NCBI RefSeq assembly: GCF_963678635.1
Contig: NW_026970981.1
Location: 1 to 47,162, forward strand
Direction of reading: 5' to 3'
Length of the DNA stretch: 47,162 nucleotides
Source: Symsagittifera roscoffensis
Lineage: Eukaryota; Xenacoelomorpha; Acoela; Convolutidae
This document shows, one piece after another, positions 12,430-23,767 of this stretch. The translations under genes were made by a program, and so were the position numbers. The notes beneath the pieces were generated by a model that had not been told where the DNA came from, made no database searches, and saw only the letters and a program-made list of their open reading frames with translations. Position 1 is the stretch's first letter, and each line of letters starts with the position of its first letter.

Positions 12430-13490
12430 ATGAAATCTGACAGCACCCAATTACAGGGTTGGTAATTTCAAATTTGTAAAACCATAAATTAATTAAGAAA
12501 CGTCACATCTCGGAAACGACATGCAAATGAGCAGTCGCTTTTTGACTCAGGATTTTCAATTTCTGAGTGTACTCTGATAGTACCCAATTACAATGTTGCG
12601 AATCTCAAAAACTACCAAGATTTTAGGAGTCATATTTGGAGGCAAGGTTCGCAACCTTTGAGAGTACTCTGACGGCCCCAAAGTACAGAGTTAGGAAATT
12701 CTTAGAAACTTAGAAGAAAAAATCACGAAAAGTCATATCTTGAAAACTACAAAGATTTCAGCAATCAAATGTGGTCGTCAGATTTGCAAGCCTTAACAGT
12801 ACTCTGACAGCCTCCAGCTACAGGGTTGGAAATTTTTAATTAAAAATTTTCTGAACATTTTTTTTTGAAAAATCACAAAAAAACGTCATATCTCAAAAAG
12901 TACAAGGATTTGAGCAATCAAATTTTGAGGCAAAATTAGTAGCTCCTTGTAGTACCCTGACAAAGCCTCGCTATAGAGATGGGAATTCAAAATTTGTGAA
13001 ATGTCTTATATCTATGTTCTAAAAAATAATAGATAACAAGCGTAACATCTTGAAAACTTAGAGCAGCTGGGCAGTCTCATTTGGCGGCAAGATTTGCACT
13101 TTGAAACTCCTGAGAGTACCCTCACAGTACTCAACTACAAAGTTAGGAATTTCAATTCTTTTGATTTTTTTAAAAGCAAAGTTTTCTGAAAAATTAAAAA
13201 AAGAAATCATAAAACACGTCATATCTCGAAAACTACAAGGAATTGAGCAGTCATATTTGGAGGCAAGATTCACAATCCTTGAGAGTATTCTGACAGCACC
13301 CAACTACAGGTTTGGGAATTTCAAGTTTTGTAAATTGTTTTTAATTTGAGTTTTCTGAAAACTTTTGAAAAAAATCACAAAAATCGTCGTAGCTCGTACA
13401 CTAAAAGAATTTAGGCATTCATAATTGGAAGCCAAACTAGCAACCTCTAGAAGAACCCTGATAGCATCCCGCTACTGGGCTGCTTATTTT
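12430..13490. repeat. Diverged tandem repeat array, about eight units
   Basis: A unit of about 95-180 bp recurs with the landmarks GTCATATCTCGAAAACTAC, then AGGCAAGATT, then GAGAGTACTCTGACAGC and CAACTACAGGGTTGG. The CTGACAG landmark, or a variant of it, is at about 12436, 12574, 12668, 12802, 12956, 13111, 13290 and 13457. Spacing is irregular and copies differ strongly, as expected of an old array. Confidence 0.8.
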
Positions 13491-14498
13491 AATCTCGGTG
13501 AAATAAACACATTGAAAATGGAAATCGGAAAAAAATCTTAACCATGGCAAAATACGATATAGCTTAAACGTGCAAAAATTCTTTCGTTAAACATGCAAAA
13601 ATATTACGTTTAAAAAGCTTAAAAGTGGCAAGATAGTGAAGCCCGCAATTAAATATATAGTAGACATATTATTTAATTATTTTCTTTCAAACAAAAAAAA
13701 AACAATTATCTCTAATAAAAGTAATTAATATCAAAAAATATCTAATAGAAAAATGAAACTTAACTCTAGAAAAAAATTATACATGTTTCGAGTCAGGTTA
13801 TTAACAGCGTCAAATAAGCATTAATAAAACACTACTAAGTGACAATCAAGCGGGCAAACCTTAGTTCCACTACCCTTAAGCCGAAAACAAAATTGTTCCC
13901 ATATAGAAATTTGAGTCAATAAGTTTTGAAATCCAAAGCCGAATAAAACCCATCCCTCTTGAAACAACACAAACGTGGAAAATCACGTTGAGTTTGATTA
14001 AATGTATTTTTCTTTTTCCAATTTCTATGATTTCAGCCAAATTTAAATAGCTTAAGTCCACTCTTATGGCACAATTTATAAGGCGGAGTTGATAAAATTA
14101 CAAATGACAGAAAAACTTTCAATTATAGAAAAAATTTATCAAAGCAAAATCATAAAAATAGCACTGCAAGCTAGCAACAGGAAAGGAAGCAACTAATTAC
14201 AAAGAAAAGGGTTCCAAATGTTGTCTGGAATGATGTTCTATTTGCGGACAAAACGTCCAGAAACACATTCGACGGCGTTTAATGGAAATGCAAAAACAAT
14301 TTTTCGGCGAAAAAATCGTTGTCTTTGAGCTATAAATTCTGACTTTTAAACATTAAGCATCAAAAAGCATCTACAATGAAAACTGCATACAGCAAAAAAA
14401 TCCTACGAAGTGTCAACTAAGCTGACAAAACATACGCAGACTATTAATCCGACAATTTTTTTGACATTTTTTGAAACTGAATATTTCCCCTTTGAAAA

Positions 14499-14575
14499 AA
14501 AACAGGTCCTGGTCAGATTTGATCCCAGGACCTATGCCGCCCAGGCTTATATCCCCATACTAAAAGTGCCGGAGA
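14499..14575 (-). repeat. tRNA-like repeat fragment
   Basis: On the minus strand a B-box-like GGGATCAAATCT (14515-14526) follows GGCATAGGTCCTG, closely matching the tRNA-like copy at 17145-17206. A degraded A-box region (TAAGCCTGGG, 14540-14549) precedes it. A T-rich tract follows. Confidence 0.55.
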
Positions 14576-15823
14576 TAGTTGGAAATTTCAATTCAGTATG
14601 AACCAAGATACCAAGTAATTCTGTTAAACAAGTTCTCAACCCGAAAAAAGAAGTATTTATCGATTTGATAACGTTTGCTAATCGCAAGCACAATAAAATT
14701 AGTTAATGACTAAGGAAGTATGCCAATGAAAATACCTATCAAATATCATAATTTGCATTTGAAAAAAAATGGAAAATGCGCAGACAAAGATTAGTTTAAA
14801 ACAAAAGTTTATTTAAAACATTGATTGCCACCAAATATGGTTGATCACTACCTTATATGATTTCTACCGAAAAACTAACCGTTAGTTTTATTTGAATTTG
14901 TAAGAAAATGAGCATGTCAGCCTGCACTTGACTCGGCACGTATTACTTGCAGATTTGTAAAAAATTTAATTATAGGAAGTTTTGTTCCCGGTTACTCGCT
15001 GTTGCGGTTGTTCTCGCAAGTGTAAAGAACCCCCAACATAAACCACAAAATTTTTTGCAATCAAACAATGCATAACAGGGCAACTACGTCATAATATTAT
15101 TTGTCGAGACCTTTCATAACGAATCAGCATAAACATGAGAAAATATTGAAATATACCAATTCTGAATCGTTAAATTTACAACCAACAGTTTTAAAAAATT
15201 GAATAGGTAGTGTACTTAAAAAAGAAAAATGCTGAAATATAACCCGAAACGCAGCTGCTGGATAATTTATTTTAAGCTAATTTATTAAACAAGTTGTTAG
15301 CCTGAAAGTCTTTAGTCTGATTTGATAACGCTTGCTGATAGCAAGCGTAATAAAACTAACCCAATTAGAAACAACTGTGTCAATAGGTATTTATACTCCC
15401 TTGGAAAATCTGAAAACTTGAGTCTGTTTTCATAACTAAAAGTCAGTGACGTGTATTCTCACAATGCTCTTTTGTAATAAAAGATAGTACGATAAATTTC
15501 GCTCAGTTTAAAATTCAACTTAAGAAAAAGTCAAACCGCGAAAAATCAAATTTGAGCTTCAAAAACTTTTAGTTATCAACTTTAACTTATCAAACACCAG
15601 AACTAAATTACAGATAAATCAACTCATTCGTTAGCCCAAGAAACAGATGTCGCTAGCCAAAAGGAGCTTCCAGTCATCATCGACTTATCAATCGAAGACA
15701 TTGTTATTCCCAACTTTCAGTGGTTGAACGAAAACTTCTCACCCCTTCTTTTTCCCGATCATGACGTTCAATTGCGGTAACTGGTTTTGGATTGAAAAGA
15801 AAACACATCCAAGAGAAAGCTGG

Positions 15824-15912
15824 ACACAGAGGCGAAGCTGAGCTTCGCGCCACTTGCGATACAACAATTATACACAGAGGCGAAGCTGAGCTTCGCACCA
15901 CTTGCGATACAA
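15824..15912. repeat. Two copies of a 41-bp repeat with a 17-bp palindrome
   Basis: Copies at 15824-15864 and 15872-15912 differ at a single clear position. Each contains GCGAAGCTGAGCTTCGC (first copy 15832-15848), a perfect 8-bp inverted repeat around one G, followed by a CCACTTGCGATACAA tail. Read on the minus strand the palindrome and CCTCTGTGT match the tail of the SINE-like repeats at 5.3 and 6.4 kb, so this is probably the conserved 3' end of that family. Confidence 0.75.
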
Positions 15913-17144
15913 AACACGAAAGCCGCAAAGTTAAAAAAATATCGAACATTTTGAACTAGATCTATCGATAAGGCTAGTTTTGAAACAAAAACGAGTTAGA
16001 CAATAGAATGTTAAACAAGCATCGAAAAAATATATATCGCGCGTTAACAAAGCCGGAAATACCTTAGCAGAAACCCTTTAGGCTGAAATTTTTTTTAAAT
16101 ATATCATGTCTCCCAAACCCTCTAACATTTAAGCACATAGGCACACAAACAAAAAATTTATTCACGCGTCAAATGGAACAATATGTGGCCAAAACTTTTC
16201 AGGCCGAAAAAAAAATAAGTAGAAAAAAGCCGAAAAAAAAATTTTTTCATGAAAAACTTGAACTATAATTTCTATAAAGAGTCTTAGCATTTTGTGAGAA
16301 CCAGAGATGAGCTAAAAAAAATATGTTTTTCTTGAAAGCTTTCGAAATTGAGCCGCTAAGCCGATATAAAATTAGCCAGAGCAGAGTAAACCGAAAAAAG
16401 GACAAAAAACAAAAAATAAAATTTTAACAAATCAAAAAGCAAATTTTGAACAGGGCGGATATTTGAGATAACCAGCTCAACCATGCTTAATAATTGCAAT
16501 CAAGAGGAGTAGGATTAGCAGAGAGGCTGATGAGATGAAGAAGTCTCGTAAGTCCTGTGGACAAAGTTGTTTACGGGGAAGAAGTCTAGTACCCGATTGC
16601 AATACCATTGCTATCGCAAGGGTAACAACAATAGGATGTAAAATTAGCCTCGAAAGAAAACTAACACAGCGGTAACAAAGCCGAAATTTTTTTAACAAAA
16701 CCTTGAAAGCCGAAAAACAAAATCAACAAGCCTTAAGATTTATAAAAATTTAGCAAGTCCTCCTCGCCCTCAGCCCAATCAAACAAAAAACTTTAATTGC
16801 CCGTCAAATGAACCAATAAAAGGCCACTAAGGCGATATAATAAAAGCCGAAACCAATTAAGACAAAAAAGAAGTAAGATTAAAAACAGACGAAAATAAAT
16901 TCAACTTACTTCAAGAATAATAAAAATTTATTAAGTCCCACTCAACCACAAACCACACAGGCACTCACAAAACTTTTTCAAAGGTCGACACACAATATGA
17001 GACCATTACAAATAACAGAAATAAATCAGAACACTAAGAGCAACTACAACGTAACTTGCGCATAGCAAAAAAAAAAACAATTCTACGTTAAGGCAACTAG
17101 GCCAAAAAAACATTAGCAGACAAATAATAAGCCGACAATTTTTT

Positions 17145-17206
17145 GGTCAGATTCGAACCCAGGACCTTTGCCGTACCAGGCGAATTGGTCACCTCCAGGC
17201 TAAGTT
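17145..17206 (-). repeat. tRNA-like element with good A and B boxes
   Basis: On the minus strand TTAGCCTGGAGG (17192-17203) and GGTTCGAATCT (17149-17159) match the polymerase III A- and B-box consensus at tRNA spacing, and the sequence ends CCA followed by A residues. The body continues leftward. The anticodon stem does not pair cleanly, so I read it as a SINE head or tRNA pseudogene rather than a working tRNA. Confidence 0.6.
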
Positions 17207-17788
17207 GACCGAGAATGGTAAGAATTTGAAGTGGGCCGGGAACGCTCAGAAGGTAGCAAAGGTAAAAGGTGTTGATAAACTCAGGAAAATCAAAAACCTC
17301 AGATTTAAGCTCTTTCAATTTCAAGAAACATTTATGATTGACATTCTTTTTTAAAAAAAACGCCCAATCAGGAAAAAACTGGGTCAAAGTGTATCTTTTA
17401 TATTCCTTTTGAAAATCTTACCCATTAAAACACTTTCGAAAATGCAATAATTCAGGTTTCTTGCGCCAATTGCATTTTCATAGTTGGAGAGCATAACTTG
17501 CCTTCCTGTTAGCATATGAATTTAAGTGACTTACGATATCAAAATCAAAACCACGAAAAAGCGTGATCATGTTTAAGGACCTTTTCTCAAAAAAAAATCA
17601 AGCCCTAAATAAGTGTCTGTACTTCGTCAATTGACTTAACTTTTAAATAAGCCAGAATTCAAAATTATTCATCACTGCATGGTCGGAGATTAAACAACAT
17701 CATGCAGTTATTCGCCATCACAAATGCCACAAATTGCAGGTTTGCTGAAAAACGTCGCCTTTCTAACTGGAAATTAAACTAAAAAAAA

Positions 17789-17836
17789 ACAAGGATAGCC
17801 GGTTACTGTGCAAGTAGCACAGAATGCTCCGACCAG
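17789..17836. repeat. 48-bp hairpin module, copy 1
   Basis: ACAAGGATAGCCGGTT leads into CTGTGC-AAGTA-GCACAG, a perfect 6-bp stem with a 5-nt loop, then AATGCTCCGACCAG. Further copies are at 18388-18432, 19236-19283 and 19788-19832, with an inverted copy at 794-840. Only this copy keeps the perfect stem. Confidence 0.75.
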
Positions 17837-18387
17837 TTTTAAAAAACAACAACAATACTTTAACAAATTGGTGTCTTTTTTCTGAATGTTGTGATGAAAA
17901 AATTTCACGAAAAAGTAAAAATCATAGCATATTTGAGAGTCATAGTAAAATAGGTCGATTAGAAAACAATTTTTGAAAAATGACTAGAAAAATGAAAAAA
18001 AAATTCAGTGGAAATTTTTTGAAATTTCAAGTTTTTGATTCCCAAAATTGCGCTAAAAACTCCAAAACTTACATTTACTCGAGTAAAACTAAGTTTTCAC
18101 ATTTAAATTAGGTTAAAATAAGCTATTGCAATTACTAACTACCTTACTAATTAGCTCGAAATGAGACTACAAATTTCAAACCAGTTTTTCTCGACACTGA
18201 AAACTTTTTAGAAACTTTTCAATGTCGTTCGATTCACGACTAGAAGGACTTTGAAACGATATTTCATTCAACCCTGTCTGTTGATTATTCTGTGGTAGCT
18301 GATTTTGCGTAGAAAACAAAAAGCAAAAATAAACAACTAAAACACACCTGAACACAAAGTTCATCCCCATTTTCAATGGTCGGAACA

Positions 18388-18432
18388 ACAAGGATAGCCG
18401 GTTGCCGCCCAAGTAGCACAGAATACCCGACC
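18388..18432. repeat. 48-bp hairpin module, copy 2
   Basis: It shares the lead ACAAGGATAGCCGGTT and the AAGTAGCACAGAAT core with copy 1, but the left arm is CCGCCC, so the stem is lost. Confidence 0.7.
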
Positions 18433-19235
18433 TTTAAACAACTACCTTTTCAAATTAGTGTCGTTTTTTTTGTGCGTGGGGTGCCTAAATTTTAGTCACA
18501 GCCTATAGTCATAATAAAAATTTTAACATAGTTTTCAGTTCTCGAATAAAAATTTTTATGGCGTATCCTTCTATAATATACGTGCTCACTCGCTGGTCGG
18601 AACAAAGAATGAAAAACAATGTTGGGTTAGTAGTAATCGCAAATTGTAGACTAGCAATCATGATACTTCTTGAAGTGGGCCGGGAACGCTCAGAAGGTAG
18701 CAAAAGTAAAAGGTGTTGATAAACTCAGGAAAACCAAAATTCTCAGATTTAAGCTCTTTCAATTTCAAAGAAACATTTATGATTAACATTCTTTTTTAAA
18801 AAAAAACTCGCCCAATCAGAAAAAAAACTGGGTCAAAGTGTATCTTTTATATTCCTCTCGAAAATCTTACACAGAAAATCACTTTCGAAACTGAAATAAT
18901 TCAGGTTTCTTGCGCCAATTGCATTTTCATAGTTGGAGAGCATAACTTGCCTTCCTTTTAGCATATGAATTTAAGTGACTTACGAAATCAAAATCAAAAC
19001 CACTAAAAAAGCGCGATAATGTTTAAGGACCTTTTCTCAAAAAAAAATCAAGCCCTAAATAAGTGTCTTCATTTCGTCAATTGACTTAACTTTTAAATAA
19101 GCCAGAATTCAAAATTATTCATCACTGCACCGTCGGAGATTAAACAACATCATGCAGTTATTCGCCATCACAAGTGCCACAAATTGCAGGTTTGCTGAAA
19201 AACTTCGCCTTTCTAAGTGGAAATTAAACAAAAAA

Positions 19236-19283
19236 ACAAGGATAGCCGGTTACTCTGCAAGTAGCACAGAATGCTCCGACCAG
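19236..19283. repeat. 48-bp hairpin module, copy 3
   Basis: Counterpart of copy 1 in the second half of the tandem duplication. The stem has one mismatch (CTCTGC against GCACAG). Confidence 0.7.
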
Positions 19284-19787
19284 TCTTAAAAAAATACAAA
19301 AATGCTTTTACAAAATGGTGTCATTTTTTTTCTGCATGTTGTGACAAAAAAATCTTAACAAAAACGTAGAACTTACAGCATATTTGAAAGTCATAGTAAA
19401 ATAGGTCGATTAGAAAACAGTTTTTGAAAAATGACTAGAAAAATGAAAAAAAAAATTCAGTGGAAATTTTTTGAATTTTCAAGTTTTGATTCCCAAAATT
19501 GCGCTAAAAAACTCCAAAACTTACCTTTACTCGAGTAAAACTAAGTTTTCACATTTAAATTAGGTTAAAATAAGCTATTGCAATTACTAACTACCTTACT
19601 AATTAGCTCGAAATGAGACAGGCATGTCGTTCGATTCACGACCAGAAGGGCTTTAAAACGATATATCATTCAACCCTGTCTGTTGATTATTCTGTGGTAG
19701 CTGATTTTGCGTGGAAAACAAAAAGCAAAAAAAAAACTAAAACACACCCGAATACAAAGTTCATCCCCATTTTCAATGGTCGGAACA

Positions 19788-19832
19788 ACAAGGATAGCCG
19801 GTTGCCGCCCCAGTAGCACAGAATACCCGACC
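19788..19832. repeat. 48-bp hairpin module, copy 4
   Basis: Counterpart of copy 2 in the second half of the tandem duplication, with the same CCGCCC-type left arm. Confidence 0.7.
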
Positions 19833-20526
19833 TTTTTCTTGAACAACTACCTTTTCAAATTAGTGTTGTTTTTTTTTGTGCGTGGGGTGCCTAAAACAGT
19901 CACAGTCTATAGTCATAGTAAAAATTTCAACATAATTTTCAGTTCTTGAATAAAGTTTTTTTGGCGTATCCTTCTTTAATAAGCGTGCTCACTCGCTGGT
20001 CGGAACAAAAAATGAAAAACAATGTTGGTTTAATAGTAATCGCAAATTGTAGGCTAGCAATCATGATACTCCTTGAAGTTGTTCGTAAGGCATAAAAAAT
20101 GTGCCGAAATAATTTTTTTTTGTCAGTGGGATTTTTCATCATGGTTTTTGAAAAACTTCAGTATACCATGCTGTAAATAGTTAAAAGTAGACCAATCATC
20201 AATTTTTACAAAGAGTTTAAATGAGAACCCACACAATAATGATGATTACAAAAACATTTACTGGTCCACTTCAAAATTCTTCCGGTAACAAAACAAGGGG
20301 TTGAGTATTTCGATTCATAGTTTAGTGAATCATAAAATTCAAGTTAAAACTGAATTTGATTTTATCGTCGGGAGCGTTCGTGATTTCACATGAGCTAACG
20401 AGAGGTTACTTCAGATGATACCAATTCAATACTGACTGCGTAAAAGAGCATGTTTGCGAATTCAGAGATACGTCAAATTATAAAGAGTTTATAATCAATT
20501 CCACAAAAGACTTAATCTGGGTTGGC

Positions 20527-22311
20527 TTAAATCACAGCAACGATATTAGAGAACCTTTCATTCATTGACAGCTCAGTACATGCTTGAACGAACTCCAGGA
20601 CACGCATGTTATAATCAGCATGTTGTCTTGGAGTCAACTGAACTACATGCTTCTGCAAATCAGAGTCAATTTCCTGTCGAAACATTGGAACTGCGTTGAT
20701 CTTAGGGATCTTTTTGACAACATTAGGCACCTCCTTTTGTACTACAGTCTCGACTTTCTTCGCTGGGGGACCAAGTCTACTGGCGATATTCGCAGAGGGC
20801 TTGGTTGAGATAACTTTACTAGGCGCAGTTGTTGGCTTCAGGGCTACAGGAGCCGCGACGTTCCGTTTACTCTCCAAAATCGAACCAAACTTGGTCGGTT
20901 GTCTTCCTACGTCAACGCGAGTTTGTTGTTGCATTCTCATTTTGGCCTCTTGCATTCTCAATTTTTCCTCCAGAGCTTCACGTTTTCGCCTTTCGCGTTC
21001 CAGCTCCTCTCTCATTTGAAGCTCTTCTCTAGCAGCAAATTGCTGTGCTTTGAATCTTTCCATTTCAAGAGCTGCGGCACTAGTAATCGGTGGCGCAAGT
21101 ATTGCATGTCGCGATTGCGCTTGACGCGACAATAAATCATCATCCATCAAACCTCTTCTCATATAGCCTCCGCGGCCGTAATTCATTTGCGAACTCCTGC
21201 CTCCGATGTCCATTGGCAATTCTCTTGTATGTTGCATACGACTCAACAGAGCACGCTCTTCTTGCATCTGTTGTAGAAGTAGTTCATCTCGTGAGAGAGG
21301 CATCTCGAAACCCCTAACAGGTCCAAATGAATCTCTTTCTTGGAAGCCTCGTGAAGATGAGAGACCTAACTGACTATCATTTGACATACCTCTAGGATCT
21401 AACGCATTCCTGTTCACGAAACGGTTATTCGATCTATCATACAGATCGAGAGGACGCAGTGAGTGCCTATTCAGATTTGTCGCGAAGCTCATCGGCGCAT
21501 CTTCGCCAATATCCATGAAACGATTAAGAGTCAAATCCCGTATCGGTTCACTGTATTGCAACTTAGCTGGCCTTACATCTTGATGAATCACAATTTGCAT
21601 ATCATTCTCTAGCGTCTCATTATCATCTTGAATCACATAGGCATCGTTTGTTTTTCGTTTCCTGTCATTTACGATCGATAAATGTTCAGGCAACGGTTTG
21701 CTGCTCCGGTTTTCAGTTCCTAGACGGCTACGCAAGTTCGAGCTTTTACTTACTGGCCCTGTAGTTCCAATGCGGTCCTCCAAACGAGCGCCCATACTGA
21801 CGTTCTGCACTATTTTCTTAGCCGCAGAAATTATGTCCGTTTTCGGAGCTGTATGAATTTCTCCGGTGTGCCGATCTGACTGCTCTGATGCGGCTAATCC
21901 TAATCTTCCTTGAAGTCCCTTTGGTTCATTGTAAGGTCGTTCCATCTCAGATCGACTGAAATTTCAGGTCAATAGAACGTCATAGCTAAGAAACTTTTTC
22001 AAATCAGTAAATTGTCTGTTCTTTATAATCAGTTCTTACGTGTTTTTCAGTTCTGAAGATGATAAAAAAGGTATTTACCTTCACACAATTTTCGATAGTA
22101 CAACTTTTAATTCAACTGCATTGCTTAAGTTGGGCTGTTTTGTGGACAAAAAACTTACTTACCTTTTGGTTCCTCCAATCCTAGCAGACACTGGAAGTGT
22201 TTTATTTTCAAGCGTTTCTCTGAGGTCGTAATTTTCATCTTGTGAGGGTGGCAAAGCTAATCGTTGTCCTATGCCATCCCCAAGCCTATCTGACAGATTT
22301 CTTTTAAACAT
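20527..22311 (-). CDS. Unrecognised 525-aa protein with R-L-G motifs, two exons
   Basis: Exon 1 is 22311-22163 (ATG, 49 codons plus 2 nt) and exon 2 is 21955-20527. The 207-bp GT-AG intron joins them in frame to 1578 nt ending in TAA. I do not recognise the family. Visible features: the N-terminal half repeats short motifs of the form [S/A/G]-R-[L/I]-G (SDRLG, SARIG, QGRLG, LRSRLG, and later ASRLGPP). The middle, around residues 320-390, is a charged Glu/Arg/Gln-rich segment that should form a long helix or coiled coil (EELERERRKREALEEK). The C-terminal 60 residues look folded (FRQEIDSDLQKH onward). Basic, disordered proteins with such motifs are common among nuclear RNA-binding and mRNA-export adaptors, but that is only a guess. 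A possible acceptor (GTTGTAG) lies 6 nt before the ATG. Confidence 0.85.
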
Positions 22312-23365
22312 CAGTATCTACAACAGGCATTCGCTCAATTGCCCTTCTAAATTTTAATTATCAGTTGAAAATGAACAACAATTTTTTAATATACTGGGTG
22401 TCGTTGACACAGTCACAACAATACGTCTTTTTTAATGCTAAATAATCGGAGCAGTAACTATCATTGCAGCCGAAGTTACTACACCAGTCCTAAAAAACAC
22501 TTCATTTGCCAGTAGCAAGTATCATAGTAACCGAGATTACAGCCAGGAGTCATTTCATCACATATTTCAGCCAAAATCCTAAGAATTTTCAGGATATGGA
22601 AAAGATAACGATATTCCCAAATCGGAATTTCATAACCATGAAAGAACAAAAAATAAAAAAGAAATATCAGAAATTTACAGGAAAACGTTATTATTGATTA
22701 CGTAATTTATTATGTAATTAGTTGTTTAAATTTGATTGGTCAAAAAAACTTTAAAGCATTTTTAGATATGTTTCTCATTTTTCAGACCTTAGATCGTTTT
22801 GTGAAAATTGTAAAAAAAAATTTTGATCCTGATGATGCACAAAATGTGCGAAAACATTTGAATTAACATTTCAAATTTCTTATCACCATTTTTGTTAAAT
22901 TCTAACCCTTTTTGGCGATAAGCAAACTATTATATTCCTTTAAGGAAAACAATCATTAATTCGGTTTTTTTTTCTATTTGTACAGAATTGTACTGTTTGA
23001 GTTAAAATGGCGCTGATTGTAACTGCCAGCTCCCCTTATCACAGCCTGAAAGATCTTGAGCTAGAGGAACGGAGAGAGACGCACCAGAAGGTCTACGCAG
23101 TCCCCGGCTTTTCTTCAAACCCCAATACCCTGTGGCCAAATAAAACACTTTTAAGTAAGAATAGTTGATATTACTATCAAACCACCACCATACATCTGTA
23201 ACAAAGAACACTTTTAAAAGACAGATTATTATTATTATCGAACATTGGCCCAACTACGGTTCACACAGCTTCTCCTAGTTTGTACAAACCATTTTCCATG
23301 GTTTCCATCAGCTCAGAACCGCAAGCTCCGTTCTTCGTCAGACAGTTCGCTAGCATTCTTTCACT
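22312..23365. other. Gap between the 525-aa gene and the copia remnant
   Basis: No gene seen. A GC-richer patch (about 22990-23300) just downstream of the copia RNase H remnant may belong to the element's 3' end or LTR. I found no matching copy on the other side of the element, so no LTR is called. Confidence 0.4.
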
Positions 23366-23569
23366 CTAACATAAGCGTAGCTCGGTGATATCGCCTGAGC
23401 TCAGGGCATCTTTTATCATAGCGACGTCGGTAATTATCCAAGAATCATCCACCAATTTCGTGCTTCTGACAGCTTCATGAAGGTTCCTGCAGTCTGTGAA
23501 CGCGATGCACGGTAAATTATCCATTCTGCGACCAAAGATCTGGACAAGAATAGTCTTCATATAGATCAT
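23366..23569 (-). pseudogene. Copia RNase H remnant
   Basis: A 67-codon frame with the RNase H DCRNLHEAVRSTKLVDD block typical of copia pol ends, terminated by TAG. The preceding RNase H start is degraded (23570-23767). Confidence 0.72.
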
Positions 23570-23767
23570 CTCTCAAAGCAGCGAATTTAATGCGTAACAC
23601 TCTCCAGCTAGAGAACTAGTCACTTTTCTCTTCAATATTTTGGAACGCCAGGATAACACAATGGCTGAATCATCTGACATGTTACACAACATCAAAACAC
23701 TGCCTCCAACACTGGTCATCTTATCAGGCATCGAATTGACGCCAGCATCTGCATGTCCGACCAGTGC

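Larger units (their letters stand above)
17229..20078. repeat. 1.44-kb tandem duplication
   Basis: GAAGTGGGCCGGGAACGCTC starts copy A at 17229 and copy B at 18672. Both run through the same order of landmarks: an AAACTGGGTCAAAGTG stretch, a first 48-bp module, TAATTAGCTCGAAATGAGAC, a second module, then CAATCATGATACT. Copy A ends at 18671 and copy B at about 20078. Copies differ by scattered substitutions, and copy B lacks a segment of roughly 50 bp after CGAAATGAGAC (about 18167-18220 in copy A). This is an unequal-exchange or slippage product of moderate age. Confidence 0.9.
11521..20526. other. Intergenic repeat-rich stretch, no gene seen
   Basis: Nine kilobases between SPF45 and the 525-aa gene. 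The open frames here are short, unordered in composition, and mostly coincide with repeats listed separately. The promoter of SPF45 should lie just right of 11520. No rRNA or intact tRNA gene was seen. Confidence 0.55.

Noticed and set aside
12430-13490. CRISPR-like array
   Set aside because: Units are diverged and irregular, without short identical repeats and unique spacers, and the genome is eukaryotic.
17145-17206. Functional tRNA gene
   Set aside because: A and B boxes are good, but the anticodon stem does not pair and the body continues into repeat sequence, so a SINE head or pseudogene fits better.
20584-21317. Plus-strand frames across the 525-aa gene
   Set aside because: Antisense of a confirmed spliced gene, with no homology of their own.
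23002-23253. 83-codon minus-strand frame downstream of copia RNase H
   Set aside because: Possibly LTR-derived sequence of the copia element, but no second copy supports this and no protein family is visible.
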